A DNA stretch of 51,596 bases from Bacillus sp. 165 (GCF_017742235.1 NZ_JAGHKQ010000019.1:1-51596); one strand, 5' to 3'; counted from the stretch's first letter, positions 30,099 to 38,206 are shown. Numbers and translations: made by a program. Notes: generated by a model not told the origin, from the sequence alone.

Positions 30099-30745
30099 GC
30101 TTGACTGTTCAGTTTTATACTATGCTTTCAATGATTGGTATGGGAGCTTGGGTAGGAGTTGCACTTGACACATATCAGCGTTTTTTAAAGCGATCCACGC
30201 GAAAGAAGTGGATTGTTTTTATTCATGATATTTTATTTTGGATTGTCCAAGCTCTTATTGTTTTTTATACTTTATTGCTTATGAATGAAGCTGAACTTCG
30301 GTTTTATGTATTCATTGCGTTAGCATGCGGATTTGCAGCTTATCAGAGTTTATTAAAAGCTTGGTATATTCGGATATTGGAACGAATTATCTATATTTGT
30401 ATCCAAACGTATCTATTTTTAGCTAAGCTGGTAAAGGTTTTAATTATTAGGCCTATTCTGTTTTTAGTACAGGTGATCGTTGCTATCCTGTTATTTTTAA
30501 TTAAATTCATACAAAAGATTTGTTTCTTCATATTTAAAATATTGAAGAAGATAAGCTTCATTCTATTCAAGATAGTAGCCATACCATTGCAATTTATTGG
30601 GCACCTTTTATGGAAAATACTACCTGTTAATGTTAAAATTTTTATTAGAAAATATGCAGGTATTTTGCAAAAAACAGCGAAACTCAAAGAGACTGCACAA
30701 AAATGGTGGCAAAAGATTAAAAAGTTAGGGGGACCTCGAAAATGA
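30095..30745 (+). CDS. yabQ: Sporulation membrane protein YabQ
   Basis: A 216-residue membrane protein. Hydrophobic segments lie near residues 5-22, 38-63 and 66-84. A long, very hydrophobic Ile/Leu/Phe/Lys-rich stretch covers about 95-175, and the tail is basic (KIKKLGGPRK). B. subtilis YabQ localises to the forespore membranes and is required for cortex formation; its biochemical function is unknown. It overlaps yabP and divIC by 4 nt at each end. The C-terminal half is low in complexity and likely fast evolving. Confidence 0.9.
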   Translation: MSLTVQFYTMLSMIGMGAWVGVALDTYQRFLKRSTRKKWIVFIHDILFWIVQALIVFYTLLLMNEAELRFYVFIALACGFAAYQSLLKAWYIRILERIIYICIQTYLFLAKLVKVLIIRPILFLVQVIVAILLFLIKFIQKICFFIFKILKKISFILFKIVAIPLQFIGHLLWKILPVNVKIFIRKYAGILQKTAKLKETAQKWWQKIKKLGGPRK

Positions 30746-31110
30746 GGGAACTAAGGAAGTCATATATTCCAAGTGGACAGTACGATCGAAATGACCAAAA
30801 TCAGCATACAATACAATCAGGTCAAGATCGAAATAAACGTCTTGTTCGAAGATTAGCCGTTTTCTTGGTGTTTACCCTTACCATTGTTGTCAGCTTGAAC
30901 GTTACATTTTATAAGCAAGAAGCAGAAATCACTGCTAAGAAACATGAGAGAATGAAATTGCAAAAAGAGTTAACGTCACTAAAGACTGATGAACAAAAGT
31001 TAAAGGATGAAATAAAAAAATTAAATGATGACGATTATATCGCGAAGATAGCGCGTCGGGATTATTTTTTTTCAAAGCCAGGAGAGATAATTTTTCCTAT
31101 TTCTAAGTAA
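30742..31110 (+). CDS. divIC: Cell division protein DivIC (FtsB-like)
   Basis: A 122-residue bitopic protein: a basic cytoplasmic N-terminus of about 30 residues, one membrane segment (about residues 36-54), then an extracytoplasmic coiled coil (about 55-92) and a conserved end DDYIAKIARRDYFFSKPGEI. DivIC pairs with FtsL and DivIB in the divisome and regulates septal wall synthesis. It overlaps yabQ by 4 nt, so an essential division gene may be read from both the sporulation promoter and upstream readthrough. Confidence 0.95.
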   Translation: MRELRKSYIPSGQYDRNDQNQHTIQSGQDRNKRLVRRLAVFLVFTLTIVVSLNVTFYKQEAEITAKKHERMKLQKELTSLKTDEQKLKDEIKKLNDDDYIAKIARRDYFFSKPGEIIFPISK

Positions 31111-31121
31111 CCGAAGTTTTG

Positions 31122-31151
31122 TTGACACTATATTTTAGTATTATATATAAT
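31122..31151 (+). promoter_or_regulatory. yabR promoter (sigma-A)
   Basis: Perfect TTGACA (31122-31127), an 18-bp spacer and perfect TATAAT (31146-31151), 49 nt ahead of the yabR ATG, which follows aaggagga. Confidence 0.8.
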
Positions 31152-31199
31152 GAAGAAAAAATTTGATTTTTTCACAATTTAAGGAGGAGCATTTTTTTT

Positions 31200-31655
31200 A
31201 TGTCAATCGAGGTAGGCAGCAAGGTACAGGGAAAGGTAACAGGTATTACTAATTTTGGAGCTTTCGTGGAGCTGCCAGAAGGATTAACTGGTCTTGTTCA
31301 TATCAGCGAAGTAGCAGACAACTATGTAAAGGACATCAATGACCACTTAAAGGTCGGCGACATGGTAGAAGTAAAGGTCATTAATGTTGAAAAAGATGGT
31401 AAGATCGGTTTATCTATTAAAAAAGCAAAAGAACGTGAAGGAAGAGAAAAAGAGCAAAGAGAGCAAAGAGAGCAACGTCCTCAACGCCCTCAACGCCAAA
31501 ATCGCTCGTCCAATTTTAATCGTGAAAATCGTGTACCAAAGGAATCGTTTGAACAGAAAATGAACCGTTTTTTGAAAGATAGTGAAGATCGTTTAGCTTC
31601 TCTAAAACGTCAGACTGAATCTAAGCGTGGAGGACGCGGCGCTCGACGCGGATAA
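31200..31655 (+). CDS. S1-domain RNA-binding protein YabR (general stress protein 13 family)
   Basis: A 151-residue protein with one N-terminal S1 domain (residues 4-75: GSKVQGKVTGITNFGAFVEL, then LTGLVHISEVAD and KIGLSIKKAK). A charged, disordered tail follows that is rich in Arg, Gln, Glu and Pro and ends GGRGARR. The S1 domain and RG-rich end point to RNA or ribosome binding; the exact role is not known. It has its own strong promoter. A 9-nt tandem repeat codes for part of the linker (see repeat at 31452). Confidence 0.9.
   Translation: MSIEVGSKVQGKVTGITNFGAFVELPEGLTGLVHISEVADNYVKDINDHLKVGDMVEVKVINVEKDGKIGLSIKKAKEREGREKEQREQREQRPQRPQRQNRSSNFNRENRVPKESFEQKMNRFLKDSEDRLASLKRQTESKRGGRGARRG
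31452..31496 (+). repeat. Five tandem 9-nt units inside yabR
   Basis: Two identical gagcaaaga units, one diverged gagcaacgt, then two identical cctcaacgc units run in frame and encode EQR-EQR-EQR-PQR-PQR in the disordered tail. Such repeats change length by slippage without breaking the frame. Confidence 0.85.
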
Positions 31656-31693
31656 CTTGCTGTTTCCTGATATAATGATAACATTTTTTATCG

Positions 31694-31723
31694 AAAAGCA
31701 CTCGGTGTATGCTGAGTGTTTTT
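31694..31723 (+). terminator. Terminator after yabR
   Basis: A 12-bp stem with G-U pairs (aaaagcactcgg / ctgagtgttttt), tgtatg loop and T tail. Confidence 0.8.
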
Positions 31724-31762
31724 TGATGAAAAAATATTGGTGAAAAAAATCCTGAAAAACAA

Positions 31763-31791
31763 TTGACATCAAATCTGTTTATAGGTATTAT
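31763..31791 (+). promoter_or_regulatory. tRNA operon promoter (sigma-A)
   Basis: Perfect TTGACA (31763-31768), a 17-bp spacer and TATTAT (31786-31791), 25 nt before tRNA-Met. Confidence 0.85.
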
Positions 31792-31815
31792 AGTAATTGT
31801 CCGTTAAATGGATAT

Positions 31816-31889
31816 GGCGGTGTAGCTCAGCTGGCTAGAGCGTACGGTTCATACCCGTGAGGTCGGGGGTTCGATCCCCTCCGCCGCTA
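31816..31889 (+). tRNA. tRNA-Met (CAT), elongator type
   Basis: A 74-nt cloverleaf with acceptor ggcggtg / cgccgct (G-U first pair), D-arm gctc...gagc, anticodon CAT in ggttcataccc, and T-loop ttcgatc. It matches the B. subtilis elongator tRNA-Met (trnSL) and lacks initiator features. The 3' CCA is not encoded: the gene ends ...gcta followed by tttt. Confidence 0.95.
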
Positions 31890-31896
31890 TTTTAAC

Positions 31897-31968
31897 GGCC
31901 CGTTGGTCAAGCGGTTAAGACACCGCCCTTTCACGGCGGTAACACGGGTTCGAATCCCGTACGGGTCA
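31897..31968 (+). tRNA. tRNA-Glu (TTC)
   Basis: A 72-nt cloverleaf with acceptor ggcccgt / acgggtc, anticodon TTC in cctttcacg, and T-loop ttcgaat. It lies 7 nt after tRNA-Met, in the same transcript. CCA is not encoded; tc follows the discriminator A. Confidence 0.95.
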
Positions 31969-31970
31969 TC

Positions 31971-32006
31971 AAAAAAGACTAAACCTTTTTAGGTTTAGTC
32001 TTTTTT
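31971..32006. terminator. Bidirectional terminator between tRNA-Glu and arcA
   Basis: A perfect 16-bp inverted repeat (aaaaaagactaaacct and complement, 4-nt loop) with A and T tracts at both ends. It serves the tRNA operon and can also stop minus-strand arcA transcripts. Confidence 0.93.
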
Positions 32007-32079
32007 TTATCTTAGAAAGATGTTTGATATGCTTACCATCAGTGGAGAGAAAAAGATATTTAATAATGGAAGTTTGCGA

Positions 32080-33312
32080 CTATAGTATTTCTCTGTTCAA
32101 AGGCATGGTCATACACCGAGGACCACCGCGTCCTCGTGCCAACTCAGAGCTTAATACTTCAATGACTTCAACCCCATAAGAACGAAGAAGTTTATTGGAA
32201 ACATAGTTTCGGTCGTATGCAACTACAACTCCTGGCGCAATAGCTAATGTATTTGAACCGTCATTCCATTGCTCACGAGCTGCCGCAATAGGGTCCCCGC
32301 CACCACATGGAATAAGAGTTAAGTCTTTGATTTTTAATGCCTCTTTTAATGTGTCAAGAAGTTTTGTTCGTTTTTCAATGCGAAAATATTCCCTACTGTC
32401 ATTTCTATGAAGAATGTATATATTAATTTCACCATCCTTATTCAAAATACTTGGATGAACAGTAAATTTATCATGATCAATCATGGTGAGTACTGTGTCT
32501 AGATGCATAAAGCTGCGATGCTTGGGAAGGTCTACTGCTAATATTTTATTAAATGTATTTTCTGCTCGAAATAGGTTGGTGGCAAAAGCTTCTATTGCGT
32601 GAGGGGTTGTGCGTTCTGAAATTCCGACTGCAATAGTAGTATCATTTAAAATCAGTTGGTCCCCGCCTTCTATACTGAAGGGATTATTACGTTCAAACCA
32701 CAAAGGCGGAATGGATGAGGAAAAACGAGGGTGATATTTGACAATATATTGTATAAATATAGATTCTCTTTGTCTTGCTTTTTTATTCATTTTATTTATG
32801 GAAATTCCATTACCAATGGCAGCGGCAGGATCGCGAGTAAAATAGAGGTTTGGCATGGGATCTAAATAAAAAGGGTAGGAGTCTTCTAACATTTCATACA
32901 AGTGTATAGTATGATGTTTGTTGATTTCATTTTTCCTTACACCTGACATCATCTTTTCAATCATTGCTTCTGTTGAGAGCGTCAAAAGGTATTCTTTTAA
33001 CTGTTCGAGGACATGGAGTGAAAATGTTCCGCTTTCCTGCAAGAATTCATTTACAAACTGTACTTTTATTTGATGAGTTTTCAGAATATCTATTAAGAGA
33101 TTTTCTACATATAAAGTTTCAATGCCCCGTGAGCAGAGCAGAGAGGAAAAGTAATCATGTTCTTTTTGCATAGCTGGTAAATAAGGAATATCATCAAATA
33201 GTAATTTTGCTAAATAGTCAGGTGTTAAGTTTTCTACCTCCATACCGGGTCTTTTAAGTAACACTGTGTTGAGTACACCTATTTCCGAATAGATCTGTAA
33301 TGCATTTGGCAT
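32080..33312 (-). CDS. arcA: Arginine deiminase
   Basis: A 410-residue arginine deiminase, converting arginine to citrulline and ammonia. Catalytic landmarks are intact: FTRDP near residue 160, the ExxD-type [14 protein letters not shown] near 205, [10 protein letters not shown] near 270, and the nucleophilic cysteine in [13 protein letters not shown] near the end. The length is exactly typical. The start ATG at 33312 follows aaaggtgg; the frame stays open further upstream without a ribosome site. No arcB, arcC, arcD or argR-type gene is adjacent, so ATP yield from the pathway would need genes elsewhere. The gene opposes its neighbours and lies where B. subtilis has none, which suggests acquisition or relocation. 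Confidence 0.93.
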   Translation of the reverse strand: MPNALQIYSEIGVLNTVLLKRPGMEVENLTPDYLAKLLFDDIPYLPAMQKEHDYFSSLLCSRGIETLYVENLLIDILKTHQIKVQFVNEFLQESGTFSLHVLEQLKEYLLTLSTEAMIEKMMSGVRKNEINKHHTIHLYEMLEDSYPFYLDPMPNLYFTRDPAAAIGNGISINKMNKKARQRESIFIQYIVKYHPRFSSSIPPLWFERNNPFSIEGGDQLILNDTTIAVGISERTTPHAIEAFATNLFRAENTFNKILAVDLPKHRSFMHLDTVLTMIDHDKFTVHPSILNKDGEINIYILHRNDSREYFRIEKRTKLLDTLKEALKIKDLTLIPCGGGDPIAAAREQWNDGSNTLAIAPGVVVAYDRNYVSNKLLRSYGVEVIEVLSSELARGRGGPRCMTMPLNREIL

Positions 33313-33418
33313 AGATAACCACCTTTCTTTATTGCTTGTTACTGGATAATCATCTTGTTTACATTTCCGCGATGTAATTAAGGGAAACTCCCCCATTAAG
33401 TTTTGACTTGTTTACTTA

Positions 33419-33447
33419 ATAATCAAAGAGTACAGAACGTTATGCAA
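33419..33447 (-). promoter_or_regulatory. Candidate arcA promoter
   Basis: On the minus strand TTGCAT (33447-33442), a 17-bp spacer and GATTAT (33424-33419), giving a leader of about 100 nt. Both boxes are imperfect. I found no clear ARG box or Fnr/ArcR site. Confidence 0.4.
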
Positions 33448-33537
33448 AGGGTTACTTCATTGTATGGGTTTTTTATAGATTTTCTCCTAAGACTGTAAAA
33501 AATTGATTTGATGTTATATATATTTATAAAATATGAC

Positions 33538-33563
33538 CATGATTTTTTTATTATAAAATCATG
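33538..33563. repeat. Interrupted palindrome between arcA and spoIIE
   Basis: Perfect 9-bp arms catgatttt and aaaatcatg are separated by 8 A/T bases. No T run follows on either strand, so a protein-binding site is more likely than a terminator. It lies about 225 nt from the arcA start and 150 nt upstream of the spoIIE -35 box. Confidence 0.5.
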
Positions 33564-33678
33564 ACGGTAAAAATTTTCTTGAAAACTACAAAATAATATA
33601 AATATTCAGAAAATTTAAAGTTGCAGACACAAGATTATTATTTTTTTATGTATTGTTATAGGGGGATTTAGTATATAC

Positions 33679-33744
33679 AGTCGAACGATTTTTAATTTTC
33701 GCTTTGATGTTTTGACAAGATTTCCCTTGCTCCTCCCTTATAAT
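33679..33744 (+). promoter_or_regulatory. spoIIE promoter with 21-bp spacer and Spo0A-like box
   Basis: Perfect TTGACA (33712-33717) and perfect TATAAT (33739-33744) are separated by 21 bp, not 17. The B. subtilis spoIIE promoter has the same unusual spacing and needs phosphorylated Spo0A. AGTCGAA (33679-33685), one base from the 0A core TGTCGAA, lies upstream of the -35. Confidence 0.85.
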
Positions 33745-33779
33745 TACAATCAATAACATATGCGGGTGGTGCTAATTGT

Positions 33780-36254
33780 ATGCCAAAAGCAGGGAGAAGT
33801 ATTGTTAATTCGAATTCAGACCTTATGGCTATGAATCGCATACAGTTTACAATGCTACAATGGATGAATAAGATAAAAGCTCAACTTGAGCATATCTTCT
33901 TTCGTTGGGGCTTCGTAATTGCGTTAGTGGGATTCCTTCTTGGACGAGCGTATATTTTAACAAACATACTACCGTTTGCCTTGCCGTTTTTTGTGGCAGT
34001 ATATGTCATGAAACGGGAAAGAATGGCTTTAGCGTTCTTGGCGTTATTAGGGGGATCACTTACAGTTTCAATTGAAAATACCAGCTATACATTTGCTTCG
34101 ATTTTTATGTTTTTTATTTACAATCTCTTCTTCCGTCCATTCACTAAAAAAATAGTGGGTCTAGTTCCATTTCAAGTTTTTGTCTCCATGTTAACAAGTC
34201 ATCTGATTGTTACTTACTTCTATCAAAATTCCGTTGTTATGTATGATGTATTAATGAGTGCTGTTGAAGCGGGTTTAAGTTTTATATTAACGATGATTTT
34301 TTTGCAAAGTGTTCCTTTATTAACAACATATAAGGGGAAACGGTCGTTAGAAACAGAAGAAATTGTATGTTTAATTATTCTATTGGCTTCTATTTTAACG
34401 GGAACGACAGATTGGTTTATATATCATTTATCAATTCAGCATATATTTACTCGGTATTTAATTCTTGTTTTTGCTTTCGTTGCCGGTGCTACCATGGGAT
34501 CAACAGTCGGAGTATTAACAGGGTTAATTTTGAGTTTGGCAAATGTAGCAAGTTTATATCAGATGAGCTTATTAGCATTTTCGGGTCTGTTAGGCGGTCT
34601 CTTGAAAGAAGGAAAACGTCTTGGTGTTGGGCTAGGATTATTGATTGGGACAAGCTTAATCACCTTATATGTAGATAAACAAGCGGATATCATTGTTACT
34701 TTATTAGAGTCTTGTGCAGCAATTATTGTATTTTTACTCACTCCAAAGATTGTGTTTGATAAAATTTCAAGAGTTATTCCTGGAACTGTGGAATATTCTA
34801 CAGACCAACAGCAATATTTACGAAAAATCCGGGATGTGACAGCACAGCGAGTAGAACAATTCTCAAGCATTTTTCAAGCCTTATCAAGCAGTTTCTCCAT
34901 GTATAGTCAAACAGATGAAGAAGAGGAAGAAAGAGAGCTAGACTTGTTCTTAAGCGGTATTACGGCAAAATCTTGCCAAGCATGCTTTAAGAAAGAGCAA
35001 TGCTGGACTGCAAACTTTGATAGAACGTATGATTATATGAAGGAAATTATGAATGGCGCGGAGGATGGTACTTTAAAGCAAAATACAAAATTCATTCGTG
35101 AATGGGATAAATATTGTGTGAAAGGATCAAGGGTTATAAGCTTGATTGAGCAGGAGTTATTTTATTTTTATGCGAACCAAAAGCTGAAAAAACAAGTTAA
35201 AGAAAGCAGAAGGTTAGTAGCAGAACAGCTGCGAGGTGTTTCCCAAGTCATGGATGATTTTGCGAAGGAAATACAGCGAGAAAAAGAAAACCATCAAGTA
35301 CAAGAAGATCAGATTTTACAAGCTTTACGTGGATTTGGAATTGAAATTGGTCAAGTAGATATATATAGTCTGGACCAAGGAAATATAGATATTGAGATTC
35401 TGATTCCAATGTATTGCAATCAGAATGGAGAATGCGACAAGCTTGTTGCGCCTATGATATCTGATATTTTAAATGAAACAGTAGTTGTGAAAACAGTAGA
35501 AGATTCATCATATCCAAATGGTTATGCAGTTGTCTCATTTGGATCTACGAAAACATTTGAAATAGATACAGGACTCGCAACGGCAGCTAAAGGAGGGGGG
35601 CTTGTTTCAGGAGACTCTTATTCTACAATGGAATTAGGTGCAGGAAAATATGCCTTGGCCATTAGTGATGGAATGGGAAATGGCGAACGTGCCCATATGG
35701 AAAGCAATGAAACATTGAAATTGCTTCAAAAGATTTTACAATCAGGCATTGATGAAAAAATCGCTATTAAATCTATTAATTCAATTTTATCTCTTCGTAC
35801 TACAGATGAAATTTTCGCAACGCTGGATTTAGCGATGATAGATTTGCATGATGCCAGCGCTAAATTCTTGAAAATTGGGTCTACTCCTAGTTTTGTGAAA
35901 CGAGGAGACCGAGTGATAAAAATTCAAGCAAATAATTTGCCGATGGGAATTATTGAAGATTTTGACGTTGAAGTGGTTGGCGAACAATTGAAAATAAATG
36001 ATATTTTAATTATGATGAGCGATGGAATTTTTGAAGGGCCGAAGCATGTTGAAAACCATGAAGCGTGGATGAGACGGAAAATTAAGGAGCTAGAGACTGA
36101 AGATCCTCAAGAGATAGCTGATATCATTATGGAAGAAGTCATTCGTTCACGCGGTGGTTTTATAGAGGATGATATGACTATTGTAGTAGCAAAGGTTAAG
36201 AAAAATATGCCGCAGTGGGCAACAATTCCAGTCTTCAAGTCGCAAGCTCAATAA
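33780..36254 (+). CDS. spoIIE: Stage II sporulation protein E, SpoIIE phosphatase
   Basis: An 824-residue three-part protein. Region I (about residues 45-325) holds about 10 membrane segments. Region II (about 330-590) is a cytoplasmic regulatory part with DVTAQRVEQFSSIFQALSSS and a cysteine cluster (CQACFKKEQC). The C-terminal PP2C phosphatase (about 595-810) has KGGGLVSGDSYS, ISDGMGNGERAHMES and EDDMTIVVA, carrying the metal-binding aspartates. SpoIIE binds FtsZ at the polar septum and dephosphorylates SpoIIAA, releasing sigma-F in the forespore. The ATG lies after gcgggtggtg. Expression from the Spo0A-type promoter upstream is well supported. Confidence 0.97.
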   Translation: MPKAGRSIVNSNSDLMAMNRIQFTMLQWMNKIKAQLEHIFFRWGFVIALVGFLLGRAYILTNILPFALPFFVAVYVMKRERMALAFLALLGGSLTVSIENTSYTFASIFMFFIYNLFFRPFTKKIVGLVPFQVFVSMLTSHLIVTYFYQNSVVMYDVLMSAVEAGLSFILTMIFLQSVPLLTTYKGKRSLETEEIVCLIILLASILTGTTDWFIYHLSIQHIFTRYLILVFAFVAGATMGSTVGVLTGLILSLANVASLYQMSLLAFSGLLGGLLKEGKRLGVGLGLLIGTSLITLYVDKQADIIVTLLESCAAIIVFLLTPKIVFDKISRVIPGTVEYSTDQQQYLRKIRDVTAQRVEQFSSIFQALSSSFSMYSQTDEEEEERELDLFLSGITAKSCQACFKKEQCWTANFDRTYDYMKEIMNGAEDGTLKQNTKFIREWDKYCVKGSRVISLIEQELFYFYANQKLKKQVKESRRLVAEQLRGVSQVMDDFAKEIQREKENHQVQEDQILQALRGFGIEIGQVDIYSLDQGNIDIEILIPMYCNQNGECDKLVAPMISDILNETVVVKTVEDSSYPNGYAVVSFGSTKTFEIDTGLATAAKGGGLVSGDSYSTMELGAGKYALAISDGMGNGERAHMESNETLKLLQKILQSGIDEKIAIKSINSILSLRTTDEIFATLDLAMIDLHDASAKFLKIGSTPSFVKRGDRVIKIQANNLPMGIIEDFDVEVVGEQLKINDILIMMSDGIFEGPKHVENHEAWMRRKIKELETEDPQEIADIIMEEVIRSRGGFIEDDMTIVVAKVKKNMPQWATIPVFKSQAQ

Positions 36255-36425
36255 GAAAGGTATAAATCCATTTTACACAGTCTAAGATAGTAATACTTTG
36301 CTTAGGTTGAAAGGTAAATTCTCATAATGGAGACTGGTTGTTTCTATTAGGATAGGGTTCTGTGACTCCTGCTATGGTCAACATAATACAAAATAAAGTA
36401 AAAAATGTATTAAAGCATTTTTATG

Positions 36426-36459
36426 AAGGTCCAGGGGTCAACCCTCGGGCCTTTTTTAT
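36426..36459 (+). terminator. Terminator downstream of spoIIE
   Basis: The stem aaggtccagggg / ccctcgggcctt (one mismatch, G-U pairs) with a tcaa-type loop ends in tttttt. It is 170 nt past the spoIIE stop, giving a long 3' untranslated region. Confidence 0.8.
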
Positions 36460-36519
36460 TGAGTTTAGATAAAAGAATTTGTTTTTATTCGATAGAGTGG
36501 GTAACAAGGAGGGAATGTG

Positions 36520-36603
36520 GTGCTTGGAAATATAGAAAATAAAGAACTAACTGAGATGCAGATGGTTCATATAAAGAAAAGAAATTCTAAAACCTTTCAC
36601 TAA
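36520..36603 (+). CDS. Possible 27-residue peptide (hypothetical)
   Basis: A GTG-initiated frame of 27 codons follows a near-perfect aaggaggg at 7-8 nt spacing (a second GTG lies just ahead at 36517). The peptide starts MLGNIENKELTEMQMVHIKK and is charged, with no membrane segment. I recognise no family. It could be a true small gene, the 5' remnant of a deleted gene such as yabS or yabT, or chance. Confidence 0.3.
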   Translation: MLGNIENKELTEMQMVHIKKRNSKTFH

Positions 36604-36775
36604 TCATTCATATAATTGCAGCAACGGCAAAAGAATAGAAATGAAAGCAGATAGAAAGCTTGGTATCTGTTATACACTTGAGCCTTTTCTTTGATGATTA
36701 CAAGAAAAAAATGATAGGATGAGGGGGAATATACTTAGTTTACTTTTATTTAATGAAGGGTGACAGAGAAATTCC

Positions 36776-38206
36776 ATGTTTGAAGAAAAAATTGATGTTT
36801 TTATAGAAGAAAATAAGCTGCTGCAGAAAGAAACAACCGTAGTTATAGGAGTATCGGGAGGTGCAGATTCTTTAGCGCTTCTTTATTACCTACATTCTCG
36901 GAAGGAAAAGTACAATCTTCGTCTTATTGTAGCTCATGTAGACCATATGTTTCGTGGGGAAGAGTCCTATGAAGATCTTCGTTATGTTCATAAGGTAAGC
37001 GACAACCTTTCTATCCCTTGTGAGTTTGTTCAAATTGATGTAGCATCGTATCAAAGAAAGCATGGGTTAGGAGTACAAGCGGCTGCACGTGAATGCCGAT
37101 ATCGTTTTTTTGAGGAAGTAATGAAAAAATATAACAGTGATTATTTAGCCTTGGGTCACCATGGAGATGACCAGGTGGAAACCATTCTAATGAGGTTAGT
37201 AAGAGGGAGCACGGCAGCAGGGTATGCTGGCATTCCTATGAAAAGGCAGTTTAGCACAGGTTGGATTATTCGTCCATTTCTTATTGTAACTAAAGAAGAA
37301 ATTGAAGAATATTGTAAGAAACGTGACATTGTTCCAAGAGTAGACAAAAGTAATTTTAAAGAAGATTATACAAGAAATCGTTTCAGAAAACATGTTCTTC
37401 CCTATTTAAAGAAAGAAAACCATCGTGTGCATGAACGCTTTCAAACCTTTAGCAAGATTATGCAAGAGGATGAGGATTATTTGCAGGAATTAGCCATAGA
37501 AAAAATGAATAAAGTAGTTAAGAAAAAGGACAAAAATAAGGTAGTACTAGCAATTCCTTCTTTTGAATCAATGGCTATGGCTTTACAAAGAAGAGGTATT
37601 CAACTAATATTAAACTATCTGTATCAAGACAATCCTTCGTCTCTTTCCTCTATACATATTAACAAAGTATTGTCGTTAATAAAGCGGGATCATCCATCTG
37701 GTTCTCTGGATTTTCCAGAAGGTTTAAAGGTAATTCGTACATATGAAGAGTGTATATTCTCCTTTGATAAGGAGCAGTGTTTTCCTTTTTCTTATAATGT
37801 TGCTGTTCCCGGAACCATTGATTTACCAAATGGTGATCAACTTATTGTGGAGAAGAGTAGCTGTTTTCTCGATTCTTATGATACAACAACTACTTTTGTA
37901 GCCTTAACAAAAGAATTGAAATTGCCATTGACAGTTCGATCGAGAAAAGATGGAGACCGAATGACGGTTAAAGGTATGAATGGAACGAAAAAGATAAAAG
38001 CTATCTTTATTGATAAGAAAGTTCCAAAGCATTTGCGTGATTATTGGCCTATCGTTTGTGATAATGATGGTGTTATTATTTGGGTACCATTGATACAAAA
38101 GTCATCATTGGAAACTGCAGAAAGAAACGCAGATAGTTATGTATTGATACATTATAAAAGCAAGGAGTCTTCTAGGAGGATAAGTCATGATGAATCAAGA
38201 TATTGA
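36776..38206 (+). CDS. tilS: tRNA(Ile)-lysidine synthase
   Basis: A 476-residue N-type ATP pyrophosphatase that converts C34 of the CAU-anticodon tRNA-Ile to lysidine, switching its identity to read AUA. The PP-loop SGGADS is at residues 27-32, with [11 protein letters not shown] near 60 and [19 protein letters not shown] near 125. The C-terminal substrate-binding part ends with RSRKDGDRM and [13 protein letters not shown]. It is essential in Bacillus. The gene starts at ATG and overlaps hpt by 20 nt, as in B. subtilis, where TilS and HprT also activate ftsH transcription. Confidence 0.96.
   Translation: MFEEKIDVFIEENKLLQKETTVVIGVSGGADSLALLYYLHSRKEKYNLRLIVAHVDHMFRGEESYEDLRYVHKVSDNLSIPCEFVQIDVASYQRKHGLGVQAAARECRYRFFEEVMKKYNSDYLALGHHGDDQVETILMRLVRGSTAAGYAGIPMKRQFSTGWIIRPFLIVTKEEIEEYCKKRDIVPRVDKSNFKEDYTRNRFRKHVLPYLKKENHRVHERFQTFSKIMQEDEDYLQELAIEKMNKVVKKKDKNKVVLAIPSFESMAMALQRRGIQLILNYLYQDNPSSLSSIHINKVLSLIKRDHPSGSLDFPEGLKVIRTYEECIFSFDKEQCFPFSYNVAVPGTIDLPNGDQLIVEKSSCFLDSYDTTTTFVALTKELKLPLTVRSRKDGDRMTVKGMNGTKKIKAIFIDKKVPKHLRDYWPIVCDNDGVIIWVPLIQKSSLETAERNADSYVLIHYKSKESSRRISHDESRY

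Larger units (their letters stand above)
33313..33779. other. Divergent arcA-spoIIE intergenic region
   Basis: This 467-bp, very AT-rich spacer holds the candidate arcA promoter, a pair of identical cttgtttac nonamers (33354-33362 and 33407-33415), a 26-bp interrupted palindrome (33538-33563), and the spoIIE promoter with a Spo0A-like box. No open frame of note and no tRNA-derived att repeat was seen. Confidence 0.6.
36255..36775. other. Gap between spoIIE and tilS
   Basis: This 521-bp spacer has only the spoIIE terminator (36426-36459) and one tiny frame with a good ribosome site (36520-36603). In B. subtilis, yabS (VWA domain) and yabT (Ser/Thr kinase) occupy this place; I found no kinase or VWA motif remnants here in a reading of the frames. 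The first 170 bp after spoIIE are unassigned. Confidence 0.6.

Noticed and set aside
31897..33779. tRNA-adjacent genomic island carrying arcA
   Set aside because: No integrase, no direct repeat of the tRNA-Glu 3' end and no IS-like inverted repeats were seen between tRNA-Glu and spoIIE. Only one gene is inserted, so an integrative element is not supported.
33313..33779. ArgR/AhrC ARG box upstream of arcA
   Set aside because: The palindrome at 33538 is 26 bp with 8-bp spacing and lacks the TGAAT half-site pattern of ARG boxes, so I list it only as an unassigned repeat.
36374..36472. 32-residue frame MVNIIQNKVKNVLKHFYEGP...
   Set aside because: It has no ribosome site, and the spoIIE terminator hairpin lies within it, so it is probably an accidental frame.
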